A stretch of 64,000 nucleotides of DNA, taken from contig NZ_JBDZDQ010000001.1 in NCBI RefSeq assembly GCF_040049295.1, forward strand, positions 1,054,001 through 1,118,000, given 5' to 3'. The notes under the pieces were generated by a model. The model made no database searches and was not told the origin of the DNA. It was given only the letters and a program-made list of their open reading frames with translations. Source of the DNA: Sphingomonas sp. KR3-1 (GTDB taxonomy: Bacteria > Pseudomonadota > Alphaproteobacteria > Sphingomonadales > Sphingomonadaceae). How positions within the stretch are numbered: position 1 is the stretch's first letter; every line of letters begins with the position of its first letter. Below, one piece after another: positions 35,726-46,957 of the stretch. The position numbers and the translations under genes are program-made.

Positions 35726-35760
35726 AAAGGTCGGCCCGGACAGCTCCGGGCCGGCCTTTT
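35726..35760 (+). terminator. Intrinsic terminator of mucR
   Basis: AAAGGTCGGCCCGGA, loop CAGC, TCCGGGCCGGCC then TTTT. A 13-14 bp stem with one G-U pair directly after mucR and 49 bp before fur, so fur has a separate promoter. Confidence 0.88.
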
Positions 35761-35808
35761 GCGTTTCGGCATCTTTTATCTTGCGCGCGTTGACGTTACA
35801 TCGCGGCC

Positions 35809-36231
35809 ATGGGCCGTAAGATCGATCTCGAAGCGCTGTGCCACGAAAAGGGCCTGCGCATCACTGAACAGCGCAAGGTGATTGCGCGCGTCCTCTCCGA
35901 CGCCGAGGACCATCCCGACGTGGAAAAGGTCTATGAGCGCGCCTCGGCGATCGATCCGGGCATCTCGATCGCCACGGTCTACCGCACCGTGCGCCTGTTC
36001 GAGGAGGCCGGCATCCTCGATCGCCACGATTTCGGCGACGGCCGCGCCCGCTACGAGCCCGCGCCCGAGGCGCATCACGATCACCTGATCAACGTCGAGA
36101 CCGGCGAAGTCATCGAGTTCGTCGATCCCGAGCTCGAGCTGCTCCAGAAGCAGATCGCCGAGCGGCTGGGCTTCCGCCTGGTCGACCACCGGATGGAGCT
36201 CTACGGCGTCACGCTCGACCGCAAGAGCTGA
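35809..36231 (+). CDS. fur: Fur family transcriptional regulator
   Basis: 140-aa metal-responsive repressor. The N-terminal winged helix contains GLRITEQRKVIARVLSDAEDHPDVEKVYERASAIDPGISIATVYRTVRLFEEAGIL, with ATVYRTV the recognition helix. Metal ligands in the C-terminal domain: PEAHHDHLINVETGEVIEF. The C-terminal CxxC pairs of E. coli Fur are missing, as in many alphaproteobacterial Fur/Mur proteins. It could therefore respond to iron or manganese. It is followed after one base by plsC. Confidence 0.95.
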   Translation: MGRKIDLEALCHEKGLRITEQRKVIARVLSDAEDHPDVEKVYERASAIDPGISIATVYRTVRLFEEAGILDRHDFGDGRARYEPAPEAHHDHLINVETGEVIEFVDPELELLQKQIAERLGFRLVDHRMELYGVTLDRKS

Positions 36232-36232
36232 G

Positions 36233-37114
36233 GTGGCGCCCGCGGGCGAGACCCGGGCCGAGCGCGCGGCCCGTCGCCGCGAGGAGGCGACCCGGGGCAT
36301 CGAGGCGCCGCTGAGCCTGCGCGGCAAATGCCGGCTCACCGCCCGCGTCGCGCTGCTCGTCCTCGCGCTGCTACTCTTCGTGCCGCTTCACTATCTCTTC
36401 CGCCTGTTCCGCCTGCCCTCGCCCTGGCCGCGCCATTTCCTCGCCAGCGCCGCGCGGATCTGCGGCGCCCGCGTCCGCCGCGTCGGCACGCACCTGAAGC
36501 GCGACGTCTTCTACATCTCCAACCATCTCAGCTGGATCGACATTCTCGCGCTCGGCGGGGCGAGCGGCACCGCCTTCATCGCCAAGGCCGAGATCGAGAG
36601 CGCGCCGGTGGTCGGCTGGCTCGCCGGGCTCAACCGCACCGTCTATGTGAAGCGCGAGAACCGCCTCGGCGTCGCCGAGCAGATCAACGAGCTGCGCGAT
36701 GCGCTGGCCGAGACCTGGGCGGTCACCATCTTCCCCGAAGGCACCACCACCGACGGCAAGTCGCTGCTCCCGTTCAAGACGCCGATGCTGCGCGTGCTCG
36801 AGCCGCCGCCGCCCGGGGTGATGGTCCAGCCGGTGATGCTCGATTACGGCGCCGCCGCCGATGACATCGCCTGGATCGGCCAGGAGCGCGGGCTGAGCAA
36901 CGCCAAGCGCATCCTCAGCCGCAAGGGCAGCTTCCGCCTCGACGTGCATTTCCTCGAGCCCTTCCACCCGCGCGACTTCCCCGGCCGCAAGGTGATCGCC
37001 GCGGAGAGCCGCCGGCGGATCGAGGAAGCGCTGCTCCAGGTCCTCGGCGCGCCGCTGCGCCCATTCCGCTTCGCGGAAGAGGCGATCGGCTACAAGCCTA
37101 AGCCTGCAGAGTAA
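36233..37114 (+). CDS. plsC: 1-acyl-sn-glycerol-3-phosphate acyltransferase family protein (PlsC-like)
   Basis: 293 aa from a GTG start one base after the fur stop. One N-terminal TM (VALLVLALLLFVPLHYLF) is followed by the acyltransferase motifs NHLSWIDILAL (HX4D catalytic pair), a glycerol-phosphate binding region (YVKRENR) and FPEGTTTDGKSLLPF. It adds the second acyl chain to lysophosphatidic acid at the inner membrane, or is an ornithine-lipid acyltransferase of the OlsA type, which looks the same at this level. Coupled with fur and followed by a family A repeat. Confidence 0.88.
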   Translation: MAPAGETRAERAARRREEATRGIEAPLSLRGKCRLTARVALLVLALLLFVPLHYLFRLFRLPSPWPRHFLASAARICGARVRRVGTHLKRDVFYISNHLSWIDILALGGASGTAFIAKAEIESAPVVGWLAGLNRTVYVKRENRLGVAEQINELRDALAETWAVTIFPEGTTTDGKSLLPFKTPMLRVLEPPPPGVMVQPVMLDYGAAADDIAWIGQERGLSNAKRILSRKGSFRLDVHFLEPFHPRDFPGRKVIAAESRRRIEEALLQVLGAPLRPFRFAEEAIGYKPKPAE

Positions 37115-37246
37115 TTCCTCTCCCGGAGGGAGAGGGGGACCGCCGCCGAAGGCGGTGGTGGAGAGGGCTCGCCGCAGGCGATATCGTCCGTGGCAGGGGC
37201 CCCTCCACCAGCTTCGCTGGTCCCCCTCCCCCTCCGGGGGAGGAAT
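37113..37246. repeat. Palindromic intergenic repeat, family A
   Basis: The terminal arms read AATTCCTCTCCC and GGGGGAGGAAT; inside are ACCGCCGCCGAAGGCGGTGGTGGAGAGGG and CCCCTCCACCAGCTTCGCTGGTCCCCCTCC. Two other copies are at 43949-44091 and 46785-46920. Confidence 0.8.
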
Positions 37247-37263
37247 GTGTATAGCCCCGCCCA

Positions 37264-38598
37264 ATGAACGCCCCGAAAAACCCCAGGACCTTCCACGTCA
37301 AGTCGTTCGGCTGCCAGATGAACGTCTATGACGGCGAGCGCATGGCCGAGCTGATGGCCGCGCAGGGCATGACCGCCGCCGCCGAAGGCGAGGCCGCCGA
37401 TCTCGTCGTGCTCAACACCTGCCACATCCGCGAAAAGGCGACCGAGAAGGTCTATTCGGACATTGGCCGCCTTCGGAAGGATGCCCGCCTGGCCGATCGC
37501 ACCGAGCCGATGATCGCCGTCGCCGGCTGCGTCGCCCAGGCCGAGGGTGCCGAGATCGTCCGCCGCGCCAAGGTGGACGTGGTCGTCGGCCCGCAGGCCT
37601 ATCACAACCTGCCCGAGCTGGTCGCCAAGGCCGCCAGCGGCCAGTCGACGCTCGACACCGACATGCCGGCGCTGAGCAAGTTCGGTGCGCTGCCCAGCCG
37701 CCGCCGGGTCGGGCCCAGCGCCTTCCTCACCGTGCAGGAGGGTTGCGACAAGTTCTGCACCTATTGCGTGGTGCCCTATACCCGCGGCGCGGAGATCAGC
37801 CGGCCCTTCGCCGATCTGGTCGACGAGGCCAAGGCACTGGTCGACGCCGGCGCGCGCGAGATCACCTTGCTCGGCCAGAACGTCAACGCCTGGGACGACG
37901 ATGCCGGCACCGGGCTGCACGGCCTGATCCACGCGCTCGACCGGATCGAGGGGCTCACCCGCATCCGCTACACCACCAGCCACCCCAACGACATGCGCGA
38001 GGGCCTGATCCGCGCGCATGCCGAGGTCGAGAAGCTGATGCCCTTCCTGCACCTGCCCGTGCAGGCCGGCAGCGACCGCATCCTCAAGGCGATGAACCGC
38101 AGCCACACGCGCGACAGCTATCTGAAGATCCTCGACCGCGTTCGCGCCGCGCGGCCGGACATCGCGCTGTCGGGCGACTTCATCGTCGGCTTCCCCGGCG
38201 AGAGCGAGGCGGAGTTCGCGGAGACGCTCAGCCTGGTCGACGCGGTCGGCTATGCGCAGTGCTTCAGCTTCAAATACTCGCCCCGCCCCGGCACGCCCGC
38301 CGCGGAGATGCGCGACCAGTTCATCGCGCCCGAGATACTGGACGAGCGCCTCCAGCGCCTCCAGGCCGCGCTCAACCGCGACCAGCTCGCCTTCAACCAG
38401 GCAAGCATCGGCAAGACCTGCGCGGTGCTGATCGAGCGCCAGGGCAAGCTCCCCGGCCAGATGCTCGGCAAGTCGCCCTGGCTCCAGTCGGTGTACCTGA
38501 ACACCGATGCGAAGATCGGCGACATGGTCGAGGTCGAGATCACCAGCGGCTACGGCAATTCGCTGACCGGCGTGGAGAAGGTACGCGCGGCGGCTTGA
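37264..38598 (+). CDS. miaB: tRNA-2-methylthio-N6-dimethylallyladenosine synthase MiaB
   Basis: 444-aa radical-SAM methylthiotransferase that modifies i6A37 of tRNA to ms2i6A. Three N-terminal cluster cysteines lie in FGCQMNVYD, NTCHIREKA and VAGCVAQAEG. The radical SAM triad CX3CX2C is in EGCDKFCTYCVVPYTRG. Downstream: GQNVNAW, LHLPVQAGSDRIL, GFPGESEAEF and a C-terminal TRAM domain (NRDQLAFNQA...MVEVEI). Full length. Needs two 4Fe-4S clusters, so it is a client of the SUF/Nfu proteins in this window. Confidence 0.97.
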   Translation: MNAPKNPRTFHVKSFGCQMNVYDGERMAELMAAQGMTAAAEGEAADLVVLNTCHIREKATEKVYSDIGRLRKDARLADRTEPMIAVAGCVAQAEGAEIVRRAKVDVVVGPQAYHNLPELVAKAASGQSTLDTDMPALSKFGALPSRRRVGPSAFLTVQEGCDKFCTYCVVPYTRGAEISRPFADLVDEAKALVDAGAREITLLGQNVNAWDDDAGTGLHGLIHALDRIEGLTRIRYTTSHPNDMREGLIRAHAEVEKLMPFLHLPVQAGSDRILKAMNRSHTRDSYLKILDRVRAARPDIALSGDFIVGFPGESEAEFAETLSLVDAVGYAQCFSFKYSPRPGTPAAEMRDQFIAPEILDERLQRLQAALNRDQLAFNQASIGKTCAVLIERQGKLPGQMLGKSPWLQSVYLNTDAKIGDMVEVEITSGYGNSLTGVEKVRAAA

Positions 38599-38643
38599 GC
38601 AACCGCGCGAGCTTGGGGCGTACTGACATTCAGCAATTTCCGT

Positions 38644-38723
38644 TCCCCGGCGAAAGCCGGGGCCCAGGGTTTCTCTGCCGTATCGCTCCGTTACCTTGGG
38701 CCCCGGCCTTCGCAGGGGATCAG
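38644..38723. repeat. Palindromic intergenic repeat, family C pair
   Basis: CCCCGGCGAAAGCCGGGGCCCAGGG at the left and CCTTGGGCCCCGGCCTTCGCAGGGGA at the right face each other. Sits between miaB and the convergent SDR gene. Confidence 0.75.
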
Positions 38724-38757
38724 CTTAGGAAACAGCGTCGCGCAAGGTCGATACAGG

Positions 38758-39504
38758 CTAGCGCGCCAGGTAGCCGCCATCGACCGGATAATAGGTCCCG
38801 GTCATGAAGCTCGCCTTGTCGGAGAGCAGGAAGCTGGTCAGCGCCGCGACTTCCTCTGGCGTGCCCAGCCGGTTGAGCAGATGCTTCCCGGCAAGGCTGG
38901 CGATCGCCTCGGGCGTCATGCTCGCCGCGATCGCCGGCGTGTGGATGAAGCCCGGGCCGACCGCATTCACGCGCACGCCCTGCTCGGCATAGTCGATCGC
39001 TGCGGCCTTGGTGAGGCCGAGCAGCGCGTGCTTGGCGGTGACGTAGATGCCCGAACCGCCCCAGCCGACCGCGCCGAGGATCGAGGCCATGTTGACGATC
39101 GATCCGCCCCCCGCCGCGACGATCGCGGGAATCTGGTATTTGAGGCAGAAGAAGACGCTGTTGAGGTCGACGTCGATCACCCGGCGCCAGTCCTCGAGCG
39201 TGATGTCCGCCACCGGCGCCGAGGGTCCGCCGATCCCGGCATTGTTCACCGCCAGATGCAGCGCGCCGAACTCTGACACCGCGAAGTCGACCATCGCCTT
39301 CACTGCCTCGGGATCGGCGACGTCGAGCTGGAACGCGCGCGCGCCTTCGCCCAGCGCCTCGGCGGTCGCGACGGCATGCGCACCGTCGAAATCGGCGACC
39401 ACCACCCGCGCCCCGCGCTCCGCAAGGTCCCGCGCCACCGCCGCGCCGATACCCGACGCCGCGCCTGTCACGATCGCGACCTTGCCTTCAAAATCCTGCA
39501 TCAT
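38758..39504 (-). CDS. SDR family NAD(P)-dependent oxidoreductase
   Basis: 248-aa short-chain dehydrogenase. The cofactor loop is TGAASGIGAAVA, an acidic residue pair follows strand 2 (VVVADFDG, suggesting NAD(H) preference), and then NNAGIGG. The catalytic Ser lies in NMASILGAVGW, and Tyr and Lys are in GIYVTAKHALLGLTKA. The ATG is chosen at 39504, directly before a second ATG, with AGGAAG upstream; the frame extends to 39603 without support. Substrate unknown. It lies on the opposite strand to the housekeeping block, in the segment that separates miaB from ybeZ. Confidence 0.9.
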   Translation of the reverse strand: MMQDFEGKVAIVTGAASGIGAAVARDLAERGARVVVADFDGAHAVATAEALGEGARAFQLDVADPEAVKAMVDFAVSEFGALHLAVNNAGIGGPSAPVADITLEDWRRVIDVDLNSVFFCLKYQIPAIVAAGGGSIVNMASILGAVGWGGSGIYVTAKHALLGLTKAAAIDYAEQGVRVNAVGPGFIHTPAIAASMTPEAIASLAGKHLLNRLGTPEEVAALTSFLLSDKASFMTGTYYPVDGGYLAR

Positions 39505-39727
39505 CTTCTTCCTTGCTTGTCGATCCCCAGGTGCTTCCGGAAACGCCCGAGGCGGCGGCAGGGACGCCGTTCCGCCCGGGAAACACAGGGTTTCCAACCG
39601 CATGCGACGTCAGACGGCGAACGGCAAAGGCATGCTTGGCTCCTCATTCGAGGGAATGACGAGAATAGTGGATTGTCCGCCGATCCAAGGAAACGATATG
39701 GTTTCCTTGAGACAGGGGAGAGTCGTC

Positions 39728-40267
39728 ATGACGAAGTCGCGCAGCGTGATCATGGGGGCCGCGCTCCTGCTTGCGGGATGCGGCGGCGCCCCCGCGGGCG
39801 GCAATGGCAGCACGGCAACCGCGCCGGGCGCAACCGGTGCGATCGCCTCCGCCTTCGACGCCGCCAATGCCTGCGCGATCCTCCCGAAGGAAAAGGTCGC
39901 GCAAGTCACCGGCCTCGCCGTCACCGATGCGGCGCTGAGCCGGGTCAATCCCGCCACCGCGGGCACCGCCAGCTTCTCGCAATGCACCTACAGCCTCGCC
40001 GGCGGGGGCAGCATCGACTTCTTCGCCCGTCAGTCCCCGATCGACGACAACACGCCCGACGCGATCCAGCGGACGCGCCAGAGCGTCGGTGCCAACCCCG
40101 TCGACGTCCCCGGCCTCGGCACCGCGGCCTTCTCGGTCGAGGCGATGCACCAGCTCCACGTCTTCATCGGCGGCGACAAATACATCTACTTCATGTCGAT
40201 GCACCCGCCCGCGGGCAAGCCGATCGGCGCGGTCGAGCAGGCGCTGGCGAGGGCCGTGATCGGCTGA
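39728..40267 (+). CDS. Putative lipoprotein, unknown
   Basis: 179 aa. Lipoprotein signal (VIMGAALLLAGCGG, Cys18-20), Gly/Ala/Thr-rich linker, then a domain of about 140 residues with NACAILPKEKVAQVTGL, FSQCTYSLAGGGSIDFFA and GLGTAAFSVEAMHQLHVFIGGDKYIYFMS. The shape (C...C, G..A) is that of small periplasmic DUF3558-like lipoproteins, a resemblance I hold only weakly. Located in the segment between miaB and ybeZ. Confidence 0.7.
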   Translation: MTKSRSVIMGAALLLAGCGGAPAGGNGSTATAPGATGAIASAFDAANACAILPKEKVAQVTGLAVTDAALSRVNPATAGTASFSQCTYSLAGGGSIDFFARQSPIDDNTPDAIQRTRQSVGANPVDVPGLGTAAFSVEAMHQLHVFIGGDKYIYFMSMHPPAGKPIGAVEQALARAVIG

Positions 40268-40416
40268 CCAGCGACTCGAATCGCCGCCCCCGCGACTCAT
40301 TCCGCCGTGTTAACGATTCCCCGCAACACCCGGGTAAGCTTCGCAAATCTAGCACCTCTTGTTCCAGCCCCGTCCGTCCGGCCGGGTGACAATGAGAACA
40401 AGGGGACCGCATCCGC

Positions 40417-41280
40417 ATGCGCTTTTACCTGGCGACCCGCTTCCTGTTTCCCCGTCACTTCCACCTGCGCATCTTCGCCGTCTGCTTCGCCGCGGTCCAT
40501 CTGCCCCTCCTCGCCTTCCTCGCCAGCCAGGCCGTGCTCGGCGAGTGGGAATGGGCGGTGTTCGCCCCGCTGCTGCTCGCCACGCTCGCCGGCACGCTCT
40601 TCGCGATCTATGCGCTCGGCGCGCTCCTCGCCCCGATCCGCCAGGCCTCGTCGATGCTGCGCCAGGTCCAGGATGGCAAAGCGGTGAGCGACATCCCCGC
40701 CGGCGGCCGCGACCTGGCCGGCGAGCTGCTTGACAGTGTCGGGCTCGCCGCGATCGCCACCAACACCCGGATCGGCCAGCTGCGCGACGCGGCCGAGCGC
40801 GATCCGCTCACCGGCCTGCGCAACCGGCGCGGCTTCCTCGACGCCGCCGCGCACCTGCGCGACAGCACGCGGGCGACGCTCGCGCTGGTCGACATCGACC
40901 ACTTCAAGCGCGTCAACGACATCTTCGGCCATGACGAGGGCGATCTCGTCCTCCAGGAATTCGCGCACCGGGTGAGCGAGACGATGCGCCGCTCGGACCT
41001 GGTCGCGCGCTGGGGCGGCGAGGAGTTCGTCATCCTGATCCCCGGCATGGGCCCGCGCGAGGCGCACGCGCTGGTCAGCCGACTGCGCACCGCGCTGCAC
41101 GCCGAGCCGATCGGCCCCGACCCCGAGGAGCCGGTCACCTTCTCCTGCGGCCTCGCCTTCCTGCGCGGGCCCGATCAGATCGCGGCCGCGATGCAGCGCG
41201 CCGACAAGGCGCTCTACACCGCCAAGCGCGGTGGCCGCGACCGGATCGAGCTCGCCGAATCGGGGATGCTCGACGCTTGA
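40417..41280 (+). CDS. Membrane-anchored diguanylate cyclase (GGDEF)
   Basis: 287 aa. Two TM helices at the N-terminus (FAVCFAAVHLPLLAFLA; FAPLLLATLAGTLFAIYALGALL), then a HAMP-like linker (LLAPIRQASSMLRQVQDGK) and a GGDEF domain. DPLTGLRNRRGF opens it, metal and substrate residues are in VDIDHFKRVNDIFGHDEGD, and the active motif is RWGGEEFVIL (GGEEF). No obvious RxxD inhibitory site directly before it. It makes cyclic-di-GMP and probably affects surface attachment. The leader has a CTTGTTC...GAACAAG inverted repeat (about 40362-40399). Confidence 0.93.
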   Translation: MRFYLATRFLFPRHFHLRIFAVCFAAVHLPLLAFLASQAVLGEWEWAVFAPLLLATLAGTLFAIYALGALLAPIRQASSMLRQVQDGKAVSDIPAGGRDLAGELLDSVGLAAIATNTRIGQLRDAAERDPLTGLRNRRGFLDAAAHLRDSTRATLALVDIDHFKRVNDIFGHDEGDLVLQEFAHRVSETMRRSDLVARWGGEEFVILIPGMGPREAHALVSRLRTALHAEPIGPDPEEPVTFSCGLAFLRGPDQIAAAMQRADKALYTAKRGGRDRIELAESGMLDA

Positions 41281-41516
41281 GGCCGGCCCGGCGTTGCGCG
41301 CGGGACACGGCGGCGCGCCGACATGCATCGCTGCATCTTTCCCCCTGTCAAAGTTGGAAATCCTCTGCCACTCTTCCCACATCGCATGCGACAGGGAACC
41401 GCCCGCATCGTCTTCGCTTTGACACGCAGCGCCGCTAGGCGCCCTGGCAGGTCAGCGCCCGCGCGCACGCGTGGGACATTCAAGAGATTCAACATTTTCC
41501 AGCGTGAAGGAGCAGC

Positions 41517-42518
41517 ATGAGCCGCAAGCCTGTCCCCGCCCAGTCCGGTGATCGCTCCCGCGCCGAGGTGACCTTCGACAAGCCCCAGCTCCTGCCCCAG
41601 CTCTTCGGCGAGTTCGACAGCAACCTGTTGGCGCTGGAGGAACGGCTGGGCGTCTATATCCATGCCCGCGGCCAGCGCGTGCAGATCGAGGGCGCGGCGG
41701 AAGCCGTCGCCCATGCCCGCGAAGTGCTGCAGGAGCTCCACGCCCGCGTCATCCGCGGCGAGGAAGTCGATACCGGGCTGATCGACGCGGTGATCGCGAT
41801 GTCGAGCGAGCCGATGCTCACCGGCATCGTCAAGGCGGACAATGGCAATGCCCCCGCCTCGATCATGATCCGCACGCGCAAGAAGACGATCGTGCCGCGC
41901 TCGGTGGCGCAGACGCATTACATGCGCGAGCTCGTCTCGAACGACATGATCTTCGCATTGGGGCCGGCGGGCACCGGCAAGACCTATCTCGCCGTCGCCC
42001 AGGCCGTGGCGCAGCTGATCACCGGCAGCGTCCAGCGCCTCGTCCTCTCCCGTCCCGCGGTCGAGGCCGGCGAGCGGCTGGGCTTCCTGCCCGGCGACAT
42101 GAAGGAGAAGGTCGATCCCTATCTCCGCCCGATCTACGACGCCTTGTACGACTGCCTGCCCGCCGAGCAGGTCGAGCGGCGGATCGCCAGCGGCGAGATC
42201 GAGATCGCCCCGATCGCCTTCATGCGCGGCCGCACCCTGGCCGAGGCGTTCGTCATCCTCGACGAGGCGCAGAACACCACGCCGGCGCAGATGAAGATGT
42301 TCCTCACCCGCTTCGGCCAGGGCAGCCGGATGGTGATCTGCGGCGATCCCAACCAGGTCGACCTGCCCGGCGGCCCGCCCGCCTCGGGCTTGAACGACGC
42401 GGTCCGCCGGCTCGAGGGCGTCGAAGGCATCGCCTTCTCGCGCTTCACCGCCGCCGATGTCGTCCGCCACCCGATCGTCGGCCGGATCGTCGACGCCTAT
42501 GAGGGGCCGAATGCTTGA
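41517..42518 (+). CDS. ybeZ: PhoH family protein (YbeZ)
   Basis: 333-aa NTPase. N-terminal KH-like RNA-binding region (ALEERLGVYIHARGQRVQIEG); Walker A GPAGTGKTYLAVAQA; Walker B FVILDEAQNTTPAQMKMFLTR; GDPNQVDLPGG. It interacts with YbeY in rRNA maturation in other bacteria. The good site AAGGAGCAGC precedes ATG 41517. It overlaps ybeY by 8 nt and is followed by corC, which is the conserved order. Confidence 0.95.
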   Translation: MSRKPVPAQSGDRSRAEVTFDKPQLLPQLFGEFDSNLLALEERLGVYIHARGQRVQIEGAAEAVAHAREVLQELHARVIRGEEVDTGLIDAVIAMSSEPMLTGIVKADNGNAPASIMIRTRKKTIVPRSVAQTHYMRELVSNDMIFALGPAGTGKTYLAVAQAVAQLITGSVQRLVLSRPAVEAGERLGFLPGDMKEKVDPYLRPIYDALYDCLPAEQVERRIASGEIEIAPIAFMRGRTLAEAFVILDEAQNTTPAQMKMFLTRFGQGSRMVICGDPNQVDLPGGPPASGLNDAVRRLEGVEGIAFSRFTAADVVRHPIVGRIVDAYEGPNA

Positions 42519-43020
42519 CGTCGCCGCCCTCGTCGAATCTCCCTGGCCCGACGCCGACTGGGAAGCCCTCGCCAATCGCGCCGCCGAGACCGCGCTCCAG
42601 CAGACGCCGTACCTGGAGTGGCTCACCCACCCCGCGGCCATCGAAGTCGCGGTGCGCTTCACTTCGGATGCCGAGGTCCATGTCCTCAACCGTCAGTATC
42701 GCGACAAGGACAAGCCGACCAACGTGCTCTCCTTCCCGATGATCCAGCCCGATCTGATGGAGGCGGTGACCGAGAATAGCGACGATGGCGAGGTGCTGTT
42801 GGGCGATATCGTCCTGGCGCACGGCATCTGCGCGGCCGAGGCGCTCGAGCGCCAGGTCAGCGTCGAAGATCACGCCACGCACCTGATTGTCCACGGCGTG
42901 CTGCATTTGCTAGGCTATGACCATATGGACGATGCCGAAGCCGAGGCGATGGAGGAAATGGAGCGCGCCGCGCTCGCCAGCCTCGGCCTGCACGACCCCT
43001 ATCTGATACGCGAGGATTGA
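42511..43020 (+). CDS. ybeY: Endoribonuclease YbeY (16S rRNA maturation)
   Basis: 169-aa metalloendoribonuclease with the H-X3-H-X5-H zinc site in HGVLHLLGYDH and the conserved NVLSFP strand before it (YRDKDKPTNVLSF). It is needed for 16S rRNA 3' processing and ribosome quality control. ATG 42511 is chosen because it lies eight bases inside ybeZ and homologous sequence starts there; the frame extends to 42457. Confidence 0.95.
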   Translation: MLDVAALVESPWPDADWEALANRAAETALQQTPYLEWLTHPAAIEVAVRFTSDAEVHVLNRQYRDKDKPTNVLSFPMIQPDLMEAVTENSDDGEVLLGDIVLAHGICAAEALERQVSVEDHATHLIVHGVLHLLGYDHMDDAEAEAMEEMERAALASLGLHDPYLIRED

Positions 43021-43029
43021 ACACCGAAC

Positions 43030-43941
<912 letters not shown>

Positions 43942-43948
43942 CCCCTTC

Positions 43949-44091
43949 AATTCCTTCCCGAGCTAGCTCGGGAAGGGGGACCATTCGCGCAGCGATAGGG
44001 TGGAGGGGCCGCCGCAACGCGGCGGTAGCCCGCGGCGCCCCTCCACCACCGCCTTCGGCGGCTGTCCCCCCAACAAGCCGGGGAAGGAATT
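43949..44091. repeat. Palindromic intergenic repeat, family A
   Basis: The ends AATTCCTTCCCGAGCTAGCTCGGGAAGGGGG and GGGGAAGGAATT are complementary; GGTGGAGGGGCCGCCGC and GCGCCCCTCCACC pair inside. Second of three copies. Confidence 0.85.
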
Positions 44092-44097
44092 CGGCGC

Positions 44098-44126
44098 TTG
44101 ACAATAATAACCAAATAGGTTACAAG
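44098..44126 (+). promoter_or_regulatory. Predicted sigma-70 type promoter
   Basis: Exact TTGACA (44098-44103), 17-bp spacer, TACAAG (44121-44126). A transcript from here would start about 44133, more than 440 nt before katG, and run through two hairpins. Confidence 0.5.
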
Positions 44127-44132
44127 CCTCGC

Positions 44133-44300
44133 CATCCTTCGTACCAGGCCAGCACGAAGGATCGGAAGGCCGATGCCGCACGTAGCGACATCGGAGGATC
44201 GGCGCGGAGCCGTTCGGCAGGTAAGTCGAAGCTTCGCCGCATAATATTCGCCGTAGAGCCCCTGCTTTATGCACCCCTCACTTCTCGTAGCTGAAACAGA
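44133..44300 (+). ncRNA. Possible structured transcript (small RNA or long katG leader)
   Basis: Directly after the promoter there is a perfect 9-bp stem, ATCCTTCGT (44134-44142) with ACGAAGGAT (44154-44162), then CCGATG (44170-44175) with CATCGG (44189-44194). No ORF with good codon use lies here. The 3' end is not visible, and it resembles no RNA family that I recognise. Confidence 0.3.
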
Positions 44301-44464
44301 GGGGAGGCACGCCGCGGCATCAGAGTCTCGACGCGACATATTTATCTCGAATGCCAGTACCGATCGTCGTCGAGCCCGAGCGCCAGAGAAGAGAACGCGC
44401 CGGTCCTTTCCTTCTGTCCCGGGGTGCAAAAGCATGCCGGGCTGTCGGCGCATCCGCCGCCTGA

Positions 44465-46777
<2,313 letters not shown>

Positions 46778-46784
46778 CCGTCTA

Positions 46785-46920
46785 AATTCCTCCCCAAGCT
46801 CGTCTCGGGGAGGGGGACCGCCGCCGAAGGTGGTGGGGGAGGGGCCGGCGCAACGCGCCGGTGCCCGGCGCACACCCCTCCAGCGGAGGCCCCCTCCCCC
46901 AGACAAGCTGGGGAGGAATT
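46785..46920. repeat. Palindromic intergenic repeat, family A
   Basis: AATTCCTCCCCAAGCTCG and CAAGCTGGGGAGGAATT at the ends, with ACCGCCGCCGAAGGTGGTGGGGGAGGGGCC inside. Lies between katG and the next gene on the same strand. Confidence 0.85.
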
Positions 46921-46957
46921 AGTTGGCTTCCCCCTTCCCGCCCCCTATCCTCCGCCC

